From DTHT01 sp037444625 (lineage in GTDB: Bacteria; Acidobacteriota; Terriglobia; Bryobacterales; Bryobacteraceae): DNA of 24,048 bases. Shown one piece after another: positions 1 through 6,523 of the stretch. Location: contig JBBIMA010000061.1 in the NCBI GenBank assembly GCA_037444625.1, positions 1 to 24,048 of the forward strand, given 5' to 3'. Under the pieces are notes generated by a model, which did not search any database, was not told the DNA's origin, and worked only from the letters and a program-made list of their open reading frames with translations. Position 1 is the first letter of the stretch, and every line of letters begins with the position of its first letter. The translations under genes were made by a program, and so were the position numbers.

Positions 1-517
1 GACGCGCCGGGGCGCCGGTCGCAGCCGCCACCCGGGCCAGCAGGTCTTGCTCGAACTGGCCGGTGCTCTCCAGGCGAATCCAGCCGCGTTTCAGGCCGAG
101 GGCTCCGGGCTTGGCCGCAAAGGAGACCTGCAAGCTGGCCTGGCAGCCCCCCTTACCGGGCCGCAGCTCGAGCACGGCGGACTCCACCCGCGCGTCCCTG
201 AACTGCTCCAGCAGGCCGTTGCGCGGCACGATGAACTGCTCCAGATCGCCCGTGGCCCGGAGTCGCCCCAGGCGGCGCTCGTCGGCCCATAGAAACGAGG
301 CCACGCCGCTGCGGGCGTCGTTGGCCATCAGGCGGAATCCCTCGCTGGTCAGGGTCTTCAAAGCGGCGGGCCAGATCGCCTCGCAAGGTCCGGCGAACAG
401 CCGGCTGTTGGAAGCCCTACTGGGAGGGCTGACTCGTGCGCCGGAAAGTTCCAGACAGCCCTCCAGGAAGGCCGTGCTCAGGATGACGGCCATGAGGAAG
501 TGTCGCTGCGCCGACAT
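1..517 (-). CDS. Secreted lipoprotein-like protein, partial (3' end beyond window)
   Basis: An open frame on the minus strand runs from ATG at 517 through the left edge, so only the first 172 residues are visible. The N-terminus is a short basic stretch, a hydrophobic segment (about residues 7-18) and then Leu-Glu-Gly-Cys with Cys21. This resembles a lipoprotein signal peptide, although Glu at -2 of the lipobox is unusual. The rest is a mixed, soluble-looking domain with two more Cys residues and no motif I recognise. A second in-frame ATG at 493 would shorten the signal to a hydrophobic run; neither start has a clear Shine-Dalgarno. The reverse frame reads through the whole stretch without a stop, while plus-strand frames here are short and arginine-rich. 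Function unknown; an envelope role is inference. Confidence 0.6.
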   Translation of the reverse strand, partial: MSAQRHFLMAVILSTAFLEGCLELSGARVSPPSRASNSRLFAGPCEAIWPAALKTLTSEGFRLMANDARSGVASFLWADERRLGRLRATGDLEQFIVPRNGLLEQFRDARVESAVLELRPGKGGCQASLQVSFAAKPGALGLKRGWIRLESTGQFEQDLLARVAAATGAPAR

Positions 518-527
518 AGGCAATTGA

Positions 528-616
528 CCGGAAATTCCGGCTCCCATCTAGTGAATAAGCCAGAATCCGTTGAAAAACAACGGTAATTTGGTACCGACCG
601 CTCTAGGAGCAGGTAC
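528..616. promoter_or_regulatory. Cluster of three inverted repeats in divergent intergenic region
   Basis: Between the lipoprotein-like gene (minus) and the DSD-type gene (plus) lie three inverted repeats. The first is CCGGAA-A-TTCCGG at 528-540. The second is CCGTTG-AAAAA-CAACGG at 567-583. The third is a nested one at 591-616, with outer arms GTACC/GGTAC and inner arms GCTC/GAGC. The first lies 11 bases upstream of the minus-strand start and could be an operator. The second and third could be operators or RNA hairpins. No convincing -35/-10 pair was found for the minus-strand gene. Confidence 0.4.
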
Positions 617-663
617 TAATACTTTCGGTCCGCGCTCCGCGGCCGCCGGCGGGTGGCCCGGGG

Positions 664-672
664 TGCTATCCT
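664..672 (+). promoter_or_regulatory. Extended -10 promoter element for DSD-type gene
   Basis: TGCTATCCT has the TGn-TAnnnT form of an extended -10. It ends 21 bases before the ATG at 694, leaving room for a short leader that contains the GGGAG ribosome binding site at 683-687. No -35 is visible 16-18 bases upstream. The same TGCTA core recurs ahead of four other genes in the window. Confidence 0.45.
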
Positions 673-693
673 GTGGCTCGCCGGGAGACTCCC

Positions 694-1911
694 ATGACCA
701 GCCGACGGACCTTTCTGAGCGGGACGCTTGCCGCGCCCGCCCTGCTGAGCGGGCGGCGCTACAGCGCGGCCGAAATCCAACGCATGCTCGAGCGGGGAGA
801 CGTGCGGGGCAGGCTGAGCAAAGCCGATTTGCCCACCCCCGCCTTGCTGCTGGATCTGGACGCCTTCGAAGCCAACGTGGCCCGCATGGCCGCCCACCTC
901 AAGCGCCACGGGGTGGCTTTCCGCCCCCACGGCAAGACCCACAAATGCGGTCAGATCGCTCGCCGCCTGATCCAAGCCGGCGCGGTGGGCTGTTGCGCCG
1001 CCAAGATCAGCGAGGCGGAAGCCTTCGCCCGGGAGGGCGTGACGGGACTGCTGCTGACCACCCCCGTGGTGGGCCGCGACAAAATCGAGCGCGCCCTGGC
1101 TCTGGCTCGCCGCCGGCCGGAGACCATCTTTTCAGTGGACAACGCCCGGAACGTGCAAGATCTGGAGGCCGCCGCCGCGGCCGCCCGGCTGCGCCTGAAC
1201 CTGGCCGTGGATCTGCTGGTGGGGCGGCGCACGGGGGTCCAGCCGGGACTGCCCGCGCTCCGGCTGGCCGAGCAGATCGCCTCTTCGAAGCACCTGCGGC
1301 TGGCCGGAATCCAGGCCTATGCCGGGCACGCCTCACACACCGTGGGCTTCGAAAAGCGCCGTCAGGTGTCGCGCGAGGCCATGGGGCAGGCGGTCGAGAC
1401 CCGCCGCCTGCTGGAGTCCAAGGGACTGCCGTGCCCCCTGCTGAGCGGCGGCTCGACCGGCACCTACAACATTGACGTGGAAATGCCTGGAATAACCGAG
1501 TTACAGCCCGGCAGTTTCATCTTCATGGACGTGGATTACAACCGAATCGGCGGCGCCCAGGGCGATTTTTACGGCGACTTCCGCAATTCGCTCACCGTGC
1601 TGACGACCGTCATCAGCCGCCCGGCCGCCGACACCGCCATAGTGGACGCCGGCTTGAAAGCCTTCTCGACCGACAAACCCTTCCCGCCGGAGTGCCGCGC
1701 CCGGCCGGGCGTCAGCTACTCCTGGGCGGGCGACGAGCACGGGCGCTTGACGCTGGAGGGCGAGGCCCGGGACCTGTCGCTGGGCGACCGGCTGGAATTC
1801 GTCATTCCACACTGCGATCCCACGGTCAACTTGTACGACCGCATTTACTGCCTGCGCGGGGAGGCGGTCGAGGCCGCCTGGCGGATCTCGGCCCGCGGCA
1901 TGAGCCAGTAA
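694..1911 (+). CDS. DSD1-family PLP enzyme (D-threonine aldolase / D-serine dehydratase type), Tat signal
   Basis: A 405-residue fold-type III PLP enzyme of the alanine racemase N-domain/D-serine dehydratase-like family. The DLPTPALLLDLDAFEAN stretch near residue 46 opens the barrel. The RPHGKTHK motif carries the presumed PLP lysine, Lys81. The C-terminal IPHCDPTVN has His and Asp two residues apart, as in the metal site of D-threonine aldolases; eukaryotic D-serine dehydratases have His-x-Cys. The likely reaction is retro-aldol cleavage of D-threonine or related D-beta-hydroxy amino acids; the exact substrate is inference. Residues 3-8 (SRRTFL) followed by a short hydrophobic stretch look like a twin-arginine signal, suggesting export of the folded holoenzyme. 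ATG 694 is preferred over the in-frame GTG 673 because GGGAG at 683-687 is well placed. It ends four bases from the convergent nagA. Confidence 0.85.
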   Translation: MTSRRTFLSGTLAAPALLSGRRYSAAEIQRMLERGDVRGRLSKADLPTPALLLDLDAFEANVARMAAHLKRHGVAFRPHGKTHKCGQIARRLIQAGAVGCCAAKISEAEAFAREGVTGLLLTTPVVGRDKIERALALARRRPETIFSVDNARNVQDLEAAAAAARLRLNLAVDLLVGRRTGVQPGLPALRLAEQIASSKHLRLAGIQAYAGHASHTVGFEKRRQVSREAMGQAVETRRLLESKGLPCPLLSGGSTGTYNIDVEMPGITELQPGSFIFMDVDYNRIGGAQGDFYGDFRNSLTVLTTVISRPAADTAIVDAGLKAFSTDKPFPPECRARPGVSYSWAGDEHGRLTLEGEARDLSLGDRLEFVIPHCDPTVNLYDRIYCLRGEAVEAAWRISARGMSQ

Positions 1912-1915
1912 CGGA

Positions 1916-3058
1916 TCAGGCCGGATACACCTGGCGCCCGCTCAGCCAGGTGCGCTCGACCCGGAGACGGGGCGGGTCGGGCTGAAAACGGAACTCGACC
2001 AGATCCGCCAGCTCCCCCGGCTCGAGTCCCTGCCGCCGGCCCTCGATTCCGGCCAGACGGGCCGGGTTCAAAGTGGCCATGGCCACGGCTTCCGCCAGCG
2101 ACAGCCCGGCCAGCTTCATGAGGTTCTCGACGCCCCGGTCCATGCGCAGCGCCGAACCGGCCAGGCGCGTCTGTCCGGCCAGCACCACGCGCTCCTCGGG
2201 CGTCAAATCCACCTCTTGCTCGCCCAGGCGGTAGCGCCCGGGCGGGCAGTTGGCGGGCGCGCTGGCGTCGGTGACTAGGAAGCGGCGCTCGGGTCCCTTG
2301 GCCCGAAAGGCGACTTTGAGAAAGCAGGGCGGCAGATGGATGCCGTCGGCGATGAAGCCCGCCGCGAGGCGGTCCTCGGCCAACTGTTCCCAGAGGTAGT
2401 TGGGGTGGCGCGGCAGCAGGGCGTGGGCACCGTTGCCCAAGTGGGTCGAGAGGGTGGCGCCGGCGGCGGCGGCCTGGGCGATCTGGTCCCCGGTGGCGTT
2501 GGTGTGGCCGATGGCCACCTTGACTCCCTCGCGGACCAGCGCCTCGATGAAGCCCGGCGCTTGGGGCCATTCGGGAGCCAGCGTCACCAGGCGGATGAGG
2601 CCTTCGGCCGCTTCCTGCATGCGGCGGAATTCCTCAAGATCAGGGGGGCGGACCCAGCGGGCCGGGTGGGCCCCGCGCGGCCCTTCCTCCGGCGAGATGT
2701 GGGGACCTTCCAGGTGGATGCCTGCGATGGCCTCGCCCTCGGGCAGGCTGCGCCGGGCGGCGGCCAGGTTGCGCAGGGCGGCCTGCATGTCCTCGGGCGA
2801 GCCCGTAATGACGGTGGGGTAAAAACGGGTGACCCCGGTCGAGAACAGGGAGCGGATGGAGCGAGCCAGGGCCTCCGGTGCCGCGTTCGGGCTGTTGTAA
2901 TCCACGCCTGCGAAGCCGTTGACTTGCAGGTCAATGAAGCCCGGGGCCAGCCACAGCTCGGGCGGGGGCGGGGCGGGGCGGTCCGCCGCCTGGATCCGGC
3001 GATCAAGAACGAGCCGCTTGGGGGCGGCCGAGAGGGCGTCCCAGCCGAAACATTCCAT
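1916..3058 (-). CDS. nagA: N-acetylglucosamine-6-phosphate deacetylase
   Basis: A 380-residue amidohydrolase, the usual length for NagA. It removes acetate from GlcNAc-6-phosphate to give glucosamine-6-phosphate in amino-sugar catabolism and cell-wall recycling; cytoplasmic. Visible motifs in order are PGFIDLQVNG (residues 39-48), HLEGPH with metal ligand Glu117, GHT with His185, STHLGNG with His206, DGIHLP with substrate-side His241, and VTDAS with catalytic Asp264. LAGSALRMDRGVENLM is typical of the C-terminal part. The family's common THLFNAM is THLGNGAH here, a mild variation. The start at 3058 is supported by AGGA (minus strand, 3066-3063). It is convergent with the DSD-type gene. A 270-base gap separates it from ilvE upstream, so it probably has its own promoter. 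No nagB or PTS gene is adjacent. Confidence 0.9.
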   Translation of the reverse strand: MECFGWDALSAAPKRLVLDRRIQAADRPAPPPPELWLAPGFIDLQVNGFAGVDYNSPNAAPEALARSIRSLFSTGVTRFYPTVITGSPEDMQAALRNLAAARRSLPEGEAIAGIHLEGPHISPEEGPRGAHPARWVRPPDLEEFRRMQEAAEGLIRLVTLAPEWPQAPGFIEALVREGVKVAIGHTNATGDQIAQAAAAGATLSTHLGNGAHALLPRHPNYLWEQLAEDRLAAGFIADGIHLPPCFLKVAFRAKGPERRFLVTDASAPANCPPGRYRLGEQEVDLTPEERVVLAGQTRLAGSALRMDRGVENLMKLAGLSLAEAVAMATLNPARLAGIEGRRQGLEPGELADLVEFRFQPDPPRLRVERTWLSGRQVYPA

Positions 3059-3328
3059 AGGATCCTGTTTTATTCACACCTCTTCACAAGTTTCCCACAG
3101 CGCTCGGCCGCCAAGCCATAGATTGCGCGGCCGAAAAAAATTGTTGAAATCCCCACCCCTGCTCGCCTTCCCACTGGCGCCGGCCGGCGCCTTCGGCTTA
3201 GATAAGAGAAGGCTCGGTGGAGTGCGGGCCGGACATTTCAGATCTCGGGGGAGGTGAGTGTCCGGCGCGCGCTCCCGCGCCTGTCGTTCACCTTCCGCTG
3301 CGCGCCGGACCGTCAATGGAAACCCTCC
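3059..3328. other. Intergenic region with palindromes and phased repeats upstream of nagA
   Basis: This 270-base gap between ilvE (3' end) and nagA (5' end) holds no convincing gene; an 80-codon minus-strand frame inside it has the arginine/glycine-rich composition of a shadow. It contains three CACA-ended repeats at 3070-3078, 3080-3088 and 3091-3099, spaced 10 and 11 bases apart. It also has an A/T-rich patch (3134-3149), a perfect 16-base palindrome GGCGCCGGCCGGCGCC at 3176-3191, and 11-base inverted arms at 3260-3270 and 3300-3310. The last structure lies just past the ilvE stop and could fold in its 3' untranslated RNA. Confidence 0.45.
3260..3310 (-). terminator. Long inverted repeat downstream of ilvE, possible terminator
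   Basis: GTCCGGCGCGC (3260-3270) and its exact reverse complement (3300-3310) flank a 29-base loop. The structure begins 19 bases past the ilvE stop on the minus strand. There is no U-tract after it, so intrinsic termination is doubtful. A 3' end stabiliser or a protein site is equally possible. Confidence 0.3.
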
Positions 3329-4273
3329 TTATCGGCTGCTGACGGGCTCCGGCGCGCGCACCGGCGTCAGCCAGCCGTGGCGGTCCGGCTTGCTTCCCTC
3401 GATCACGGCGAAGAACTCCCTCTGGAGCCTCTCGGTCACCGGACCCCGGCGGCCCGCCCCGATCACGATCCGATCAATCGAGCGGATGGGCGTGATTTCC
3501 GCCGCCGTGCCGCTGAAGAACACCTCGTCGGCGATGTAAAGCATCTCGCGCGGGATCAGCGTCTCGAGGACCGGGATGCCGGCTTCCTCGGCCAGCTTCA
3601 GCACCGTATCCCGGGTGATGCCCGGCAGCACCGAGGCGCCTAAGGGGGGCGTCAGAATCCGCCCGTCGCGAACCACGAAAATGTTCTCCCCGGAGCCCTC
3701 GCTGACGTAGCCGGCCGCGTCCAGCGCGATGCCTTCCTGGTAGCCGTTGGCCAGCGCCTCCATCTTGATCAACTGCGAGTTCATGTAGTTGGCGGCCGCC
3801 TTGGCCAGCGCGGGCAGTGTGTTGGGCGCCATTCGGTTCCAACTGGAGACGCAAACGTCCACGCCCTGCGCCAGGGCCTCCTCGCCCAGGTAACGGCCCC
3901 ATTCCCAACAGGCCAGGAAGACTTCGACCGGGTTGCCGCCCGCATAAACTCCCATCTCGCCGTAGCCGCGCAGGATGATCGGGCGGATGTAGCAGGCCGT
4001 CATGCGGTTCACCCGCACCAGCTCGATGATCGCCTCGGCCAACTGCTCGGCGCTATAGTCCACCTGAATGCGGTAGATCTTGGCCGAGTCCAGCATCCGG
4101 CGGATATGCTCGCGCAGCCGGAAAATGGCCGGCCCGCGCGGCGTCGCGTAGCAGCGTATGCCCTCGAAGATCGAGCTGCCGTAGCTGACCACGTGCGAGA
4201 GTACGTGGATCCTGGCCTCCTGCCAGGGTATGAAGGCGCCGTTGCGCCAGATTTTTTCGGTGGGGGTTAACAT
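3329..4273 (-). CDS. ilvE: Branched-chain amino acid aminotransferase
   Basis: A 314-residue fold-type IV PLP aminotransferase, close to IlvE length. It would carry out the last step of leucine, isoleucine and valine synthesis, or the first step of their breakdown, with glutamate/2-oxoglutarate as partner. The FEGIRCY segment near residue 36, LAKAAANYMNS with the presumed PLP lysine Lys158, GYVSEGSGENIFVV near 188-201 and SGTAAEITP near the C-terminus are all typical. The frame stays open further upstream, but ATG 4273 (MLTPTEKIW) is chosen because homologues begin there and a perfect TATAAT sits only seven bases ahead. That implies a leaderless transcript. It is divergent from the HAD gene, 121 bases apart. 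D-amino-acid aminotransferase and 4-amino-4-deoxychorismate lyase share the fold but lack this FEG...NYMNS combination. Confidence 0.9.
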   Translation of the reverse strand: MLTPTEKIWRNGAFIPWQEARIHVLSHVVSYGSSIFEGIRCYATPRGPAIFRLREHIRRMLDSAKIYRIQVDYSAEQLAEAIIELVRVNRMTACYIRPIILRGYGEMGVYAGGNPVEVFLACWEWGRYLGEEALAQGVDVCVSSWNRMAPNTLPALAKAAANYMNSQLIKMEALANGYQEGIALDAAGYVSEGSGENIFVVRDGRILTPPLGASVLPGITRDTVLKLAEEAGIPVLETLIPREMLYIADEVFFSGTAAEITPIRSIDRIVIGAGRRGPVTERLQREFFAVIEGSKPDRHGWLTPVRAPEPVSSR

Positions 4274-4280
4274 GCCTGCC

Positions 4281-4286
4281 ATTATA
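4281..4286 (-). promoter_or_regulatory. Consensus TATAAT -10 for ilvE, implying leaderless start
   Basis: The minus strand reads TATAAT from 4286 to 4281. Seven bases then precede the ATG at 4273, so transcription should begin on or next to the start codon. No -35-like hexamer is seen 16-18 bases upstream, and no ribosome binding site could fit in such a leader. Confidence 0.55.
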
Positions 4287-4394
4287 CGGTAAGCGGGACC
4301 GCCCCCAGCCCCGAAACCCGCCGCCCGCATCGTATGCTGGAGACAGCAGGCCGGCCGACGCGACCAAGGCGAGCCGAAGGCGAGGTGAGAGAGC

Positions 4395-5000
4395 TTGCGA
4401 TACGAGGCTGTGCTGTTTGACTTCGACGGGGTGCTGGCCGACACTGAGCCGCTGCATTACCGCTGCTGGCGGGCGGTCCTGGAACCATTAGGAATAACCT
4501 TCGATTGGCCCTTCTACCGTGCTCATGGCATTGGCATTTCCGACAACGAACTTCTTGCTCGCCTGGCCCGCCTGGCCCCGCGGCCCCTGCCGGAGCAGGC
4601 CCTTTGGGAGCGCTACGAGCACAAGCAGCGGCTGTTCCTGGAGCAGGCCTTGGCCGATCCGCCGATCCCGGTCCAGACGCGGGAGCTGATCCGGGACCTG
4701 GGCTCAGTGAAACTGGCCGTAGTGACCTCGACCAGCCGCCGGGAAGTCGCCGGGCTGCTGGCAGCGGCCGGGTTGCTGGAGGCGTTTCAGGTGCTGGTGT
4801 GCGCGGAGGACGTAGAGCGCCACAAGCCGGATCCGGAGCCGTACCTGAAGGCGGCCGCTGCGCTGGGGACCGATCGGGCGCTGGTTGTGGAGGATTCCGA
4901 GGCGGGGGCGGCGGCGGGGCGCGCGGCGGGATTCGAGGTGCTGAGAGTGGAGGAGGTGGAGGAGGTGGCGGAGCTGGTGCGGGGGCGGCTGGGGTTGTGA
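4395..5000 (+). CDS. HAD-superfamily phosphatase/phosphomutase (beta-PGM-like)
   Basis: A 201-residue haloacid dehalogenase subfamily I protein. Motif I is LFDFDGVLAD, with nucleophile Asp9 and acid/base Asp11. Motif II is VVTSTS near residue 109, motif III is the lysine in RHKPDPEPY near 143, and motif IV is VVEDSEAG near 166. A helical cap lies between motifs I and II, as in beta-phosphoglucomutase and phosphoglycolate or sugar phosphatases. The substrate cannot be read from sequence. The start is TTG at 4395, behind GAGG (4382-4385); no ATG sits between the upstream region and motif I, so the rare start is forced. The C-terminus is glutamate/valine-rich. The gene stands alone, divergent from ilvE and 120 bases ahead of the Nramp-like gene. 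Confidence 0.85.
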   Translation: MRYEAVLFDFDGVLADTEPLHYRCWRAVLEPLGITFDWPFYRAHGIGISDNELLARLARLAPRPLPEQALWERYEHKQRLFLEQALADPPIPVQTRELIRDLGSVKLAVVTSTSRREVAGLLAAAGLLEAFQVLVCAEDVERHKPDPEPYLKAAAALGTDRALVVEDSEAGAAAGRAAGFEVLRVEEVEEVAELVRGRLGL

Positions 5001-5104
5001 GGGCCCTCGTGTCCGATAACGGATATTATGTAAACTGCGGCGCGTCGGATGACCCCTCTCGCCATCCGCCTGGCTGGTCTGCCGCCCCTGCCCCGCACAC
5101 GCTG

Positions 5105-5113
5105 TGCTAGATT
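5105..5113 (+). promoter_or_regulatory. Extended -10 element for Nramp-like gene
   Basis: TGCTAGATT fits the TGn-TAnnnT pattern and ends seven bases before GTG 5121, so the mRNA would be leaderless. An inverted repeat GGCAC-GA-GTGCC (5114-5125) covers the predicted transcription start and start codon. A second -10-like hexamer, TATTAT at 5024-5029, could instead drive a leadered transcript. Confidence 0.4.
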
Positions 5114-5120
5114 GGCACGA

Positions 5121-6500
5121 GTGCCTGCCGCCGCTACCGAGCCACTCAAAGATCCTTACCGGTTAGATCCTGCCGACGTGGCAACGCCCCCGGCTACGCT
5201 CGGTGCCATCCTGCGGCGCATCGGTCCGGGGATGATCCTTTGCGCTTCGATCGTCGGCTCGGGCGAGCTGATCGCCACCACCGCCCTCGGGGCTCAGGTC
5301 GGCTACGCCGCCCTCTGGGTGATTCTTCTGAGCTGCCTCATCAAGCCGGTGGTTCAGGCCGAGATGGGCCGGTACACGATCGCCACCGGGGAGACCGGCC
5401 TGGCGGCCTTCGATCACTTTCCCGGGCCGCGCTGGAGGGTGAACTGGGTCGTGTGGGCCTGGGCGGTGATGGTTTCGATCACGCTGTTTCAGGTGGGGGC
5501 GATGTACGCCGGCGTCTCTCAGGTGATGCATGAACTAATGCCGTTCATTCCCCTGAATGTATGGGTGATCATCTTTGTGGGCATCACCCTCGCTCTGCTC
5601 CTCGGAGGGGGCTACGAGCGGATCGAGAGGCTGGCCACCATCAAGGTCGCGCTCTTCACCATGCTCACGGTGCTGTGCGCGCTGTTGCTGATGCGCATGC
5701 CGCAGTACTTCTCCTGGCGGGAAGTTCTGGACGGGCTGAAGTTTCGCATGCCGGAGGGCGGCCTGACCCGCGCGGTGGGGGTGTTCGGCATTACGGGGGT
5801 GGGGGCGACCGAGTTCTTCATGTATCCCTACTGGTGCGTGGAAAAGGGCTATGCACGGTTCGCCGGGCGCTCCGACGGCAGCCCGGCGTGGCGGGCGCGC
5901 GCCCTGGGTTGGGTGCGTGTGATGCAGGTGGACATTTTCGCCTCGATGGCGATTTACACGCTGGCGACGGTGGCTTTCTATCTGCTCGGGGCGGGCATTC
6001 TGCACGGCATGGGATTGAGGCCGGCGGCGGAGGCGATGATCGCGGTGCTCTCGAACATGTACACCCAGACGCTGGGGGGCTGGGCACTGTGGGTGTTCTA
6101 TGCCGGAGCGGTGGCGACGCTGTACGGCACGGTCTTTGCGGCCACTGCGGCCCATTCCCGCCTGTATGCCGACATGGTGCGTTTGATGGGCTTGTACCGG
6201 GCCGAGGATTACGCCGCGCGGCTGCGCTGGCGGCGGCGCTTCGTCTGGATGCTGGCTGTGGTGCCCGCGGTGTTGTTCTGGCTGTTTCGCGAGCCGGTAG
6301 GCATGGTCTTCGTGGGCGGGCTGGCGCAATTTCTGATGATGCCGGTGATCGCCGCGGCCACGCTGTACTTGAGGCATCGGAGATTGCCGCCCGGGGTAGG
6401 CTCGTCGCGGCGGATCACGCTGGCGGTGTGGGGGGCCGGACTGGTGATCGCGGCCCTGATGGGGTACTACGTGCTGAGCCAGCTCCGGCGCGTCTTTTGA
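5121..6500 (+). CDS. Nramp-like membrane transporter with altered metal motifs
   Basis: A polytopic membrane protein of about 459 residues with roughly eleven hydrophobic helices, of the kind annotated as Nramp-family divalent metal transporter. The first helix region is GPGMILCASIVGSGELIATT, where classical Nramp proteins have the Asp-Pro-Gly-Asn metal motif. Around helix 6 it reads GATEFFMYPYWC, where they have Met-Pro-His. Both metal-coordinating motifs are therefore replaced, so Mn2+/Fe2+ transport should not be assumed. Two starts are possible. ATG 5049 adds 24 arginine/proline-rich residues. GTG 5121 (reading VPAAATEPLKD) lies next to a promoter-like element and gives the expected short cytosolic tail, so I chose it. 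The gene converges with the FkbM gene, ending 23 bases from it. Confidence 0.8.
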   Translation: MPAAATEPLKDPYRLDPADVATPPATLGAILRRIGPGMILCASIVGSGELIATTALGAQVGYAALWVILLSCLIKPVVQAEMGRYTIATGETGLAAFDHFPGPRWRVNWVVWAWAVMVSITLFQVGAMYAGVSQVMHELMPFIPLNVWVIIFVGITLALLLGGGYERIERLATIKVALFTMLTVLCALLLMRMPQYFSWREVLDGLKFRMPEGGLTRAVGVFGITGVGATEFFMYPYWCVEKGYARFAGRSDGSPAWRARALGWVRVMQVDIFASMAIYTLATVAFYLLGAGILHGMGLRPAAEAMIAVLSNMYTQTLGGWALWVFYAGAVATLYGTVFAATAAHSRLYADMVRLMGLYRAEDYAARLRWRRRFVWMLAVVPAVLFWLFREPVGMVFVGGLAQFLMMPVIAAATLYLRHRRLPPGVGSSRRITLAVWGAGLVIAALMGYYVLSQLRRVF

Positions 6501-6523
6501 GGGGGGCGCGGGGCGCCCGGCTC

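Noticed and set aside
3070..3099. DnaA-box cluster (TTATTCACA and TTTCCCACA), hence a replication origin
   Set aside because: Only one site is within one mismatch of TTATCCACA, the region is short, and no dnaA, dnaN, gyrB or similar origin neighbours are present.
3074..3316. Minus-strand 80-codon frame between nagA and ilvE
   Set aside because: Arg/Gly/Pro-rich composition, no ribosome binding site and no recognisable domain. It overlaps palindromes and repeats and looks like random open frame.
5112..5128. Sigma-54 promoter TTGGCACG...CTGC
   Set aside because: The -24 box is good, but the -12 GC is off by one base and the site overlaps the start codon. The inverted repeat GGCAC-GA-GTGCC explains the match equally well.
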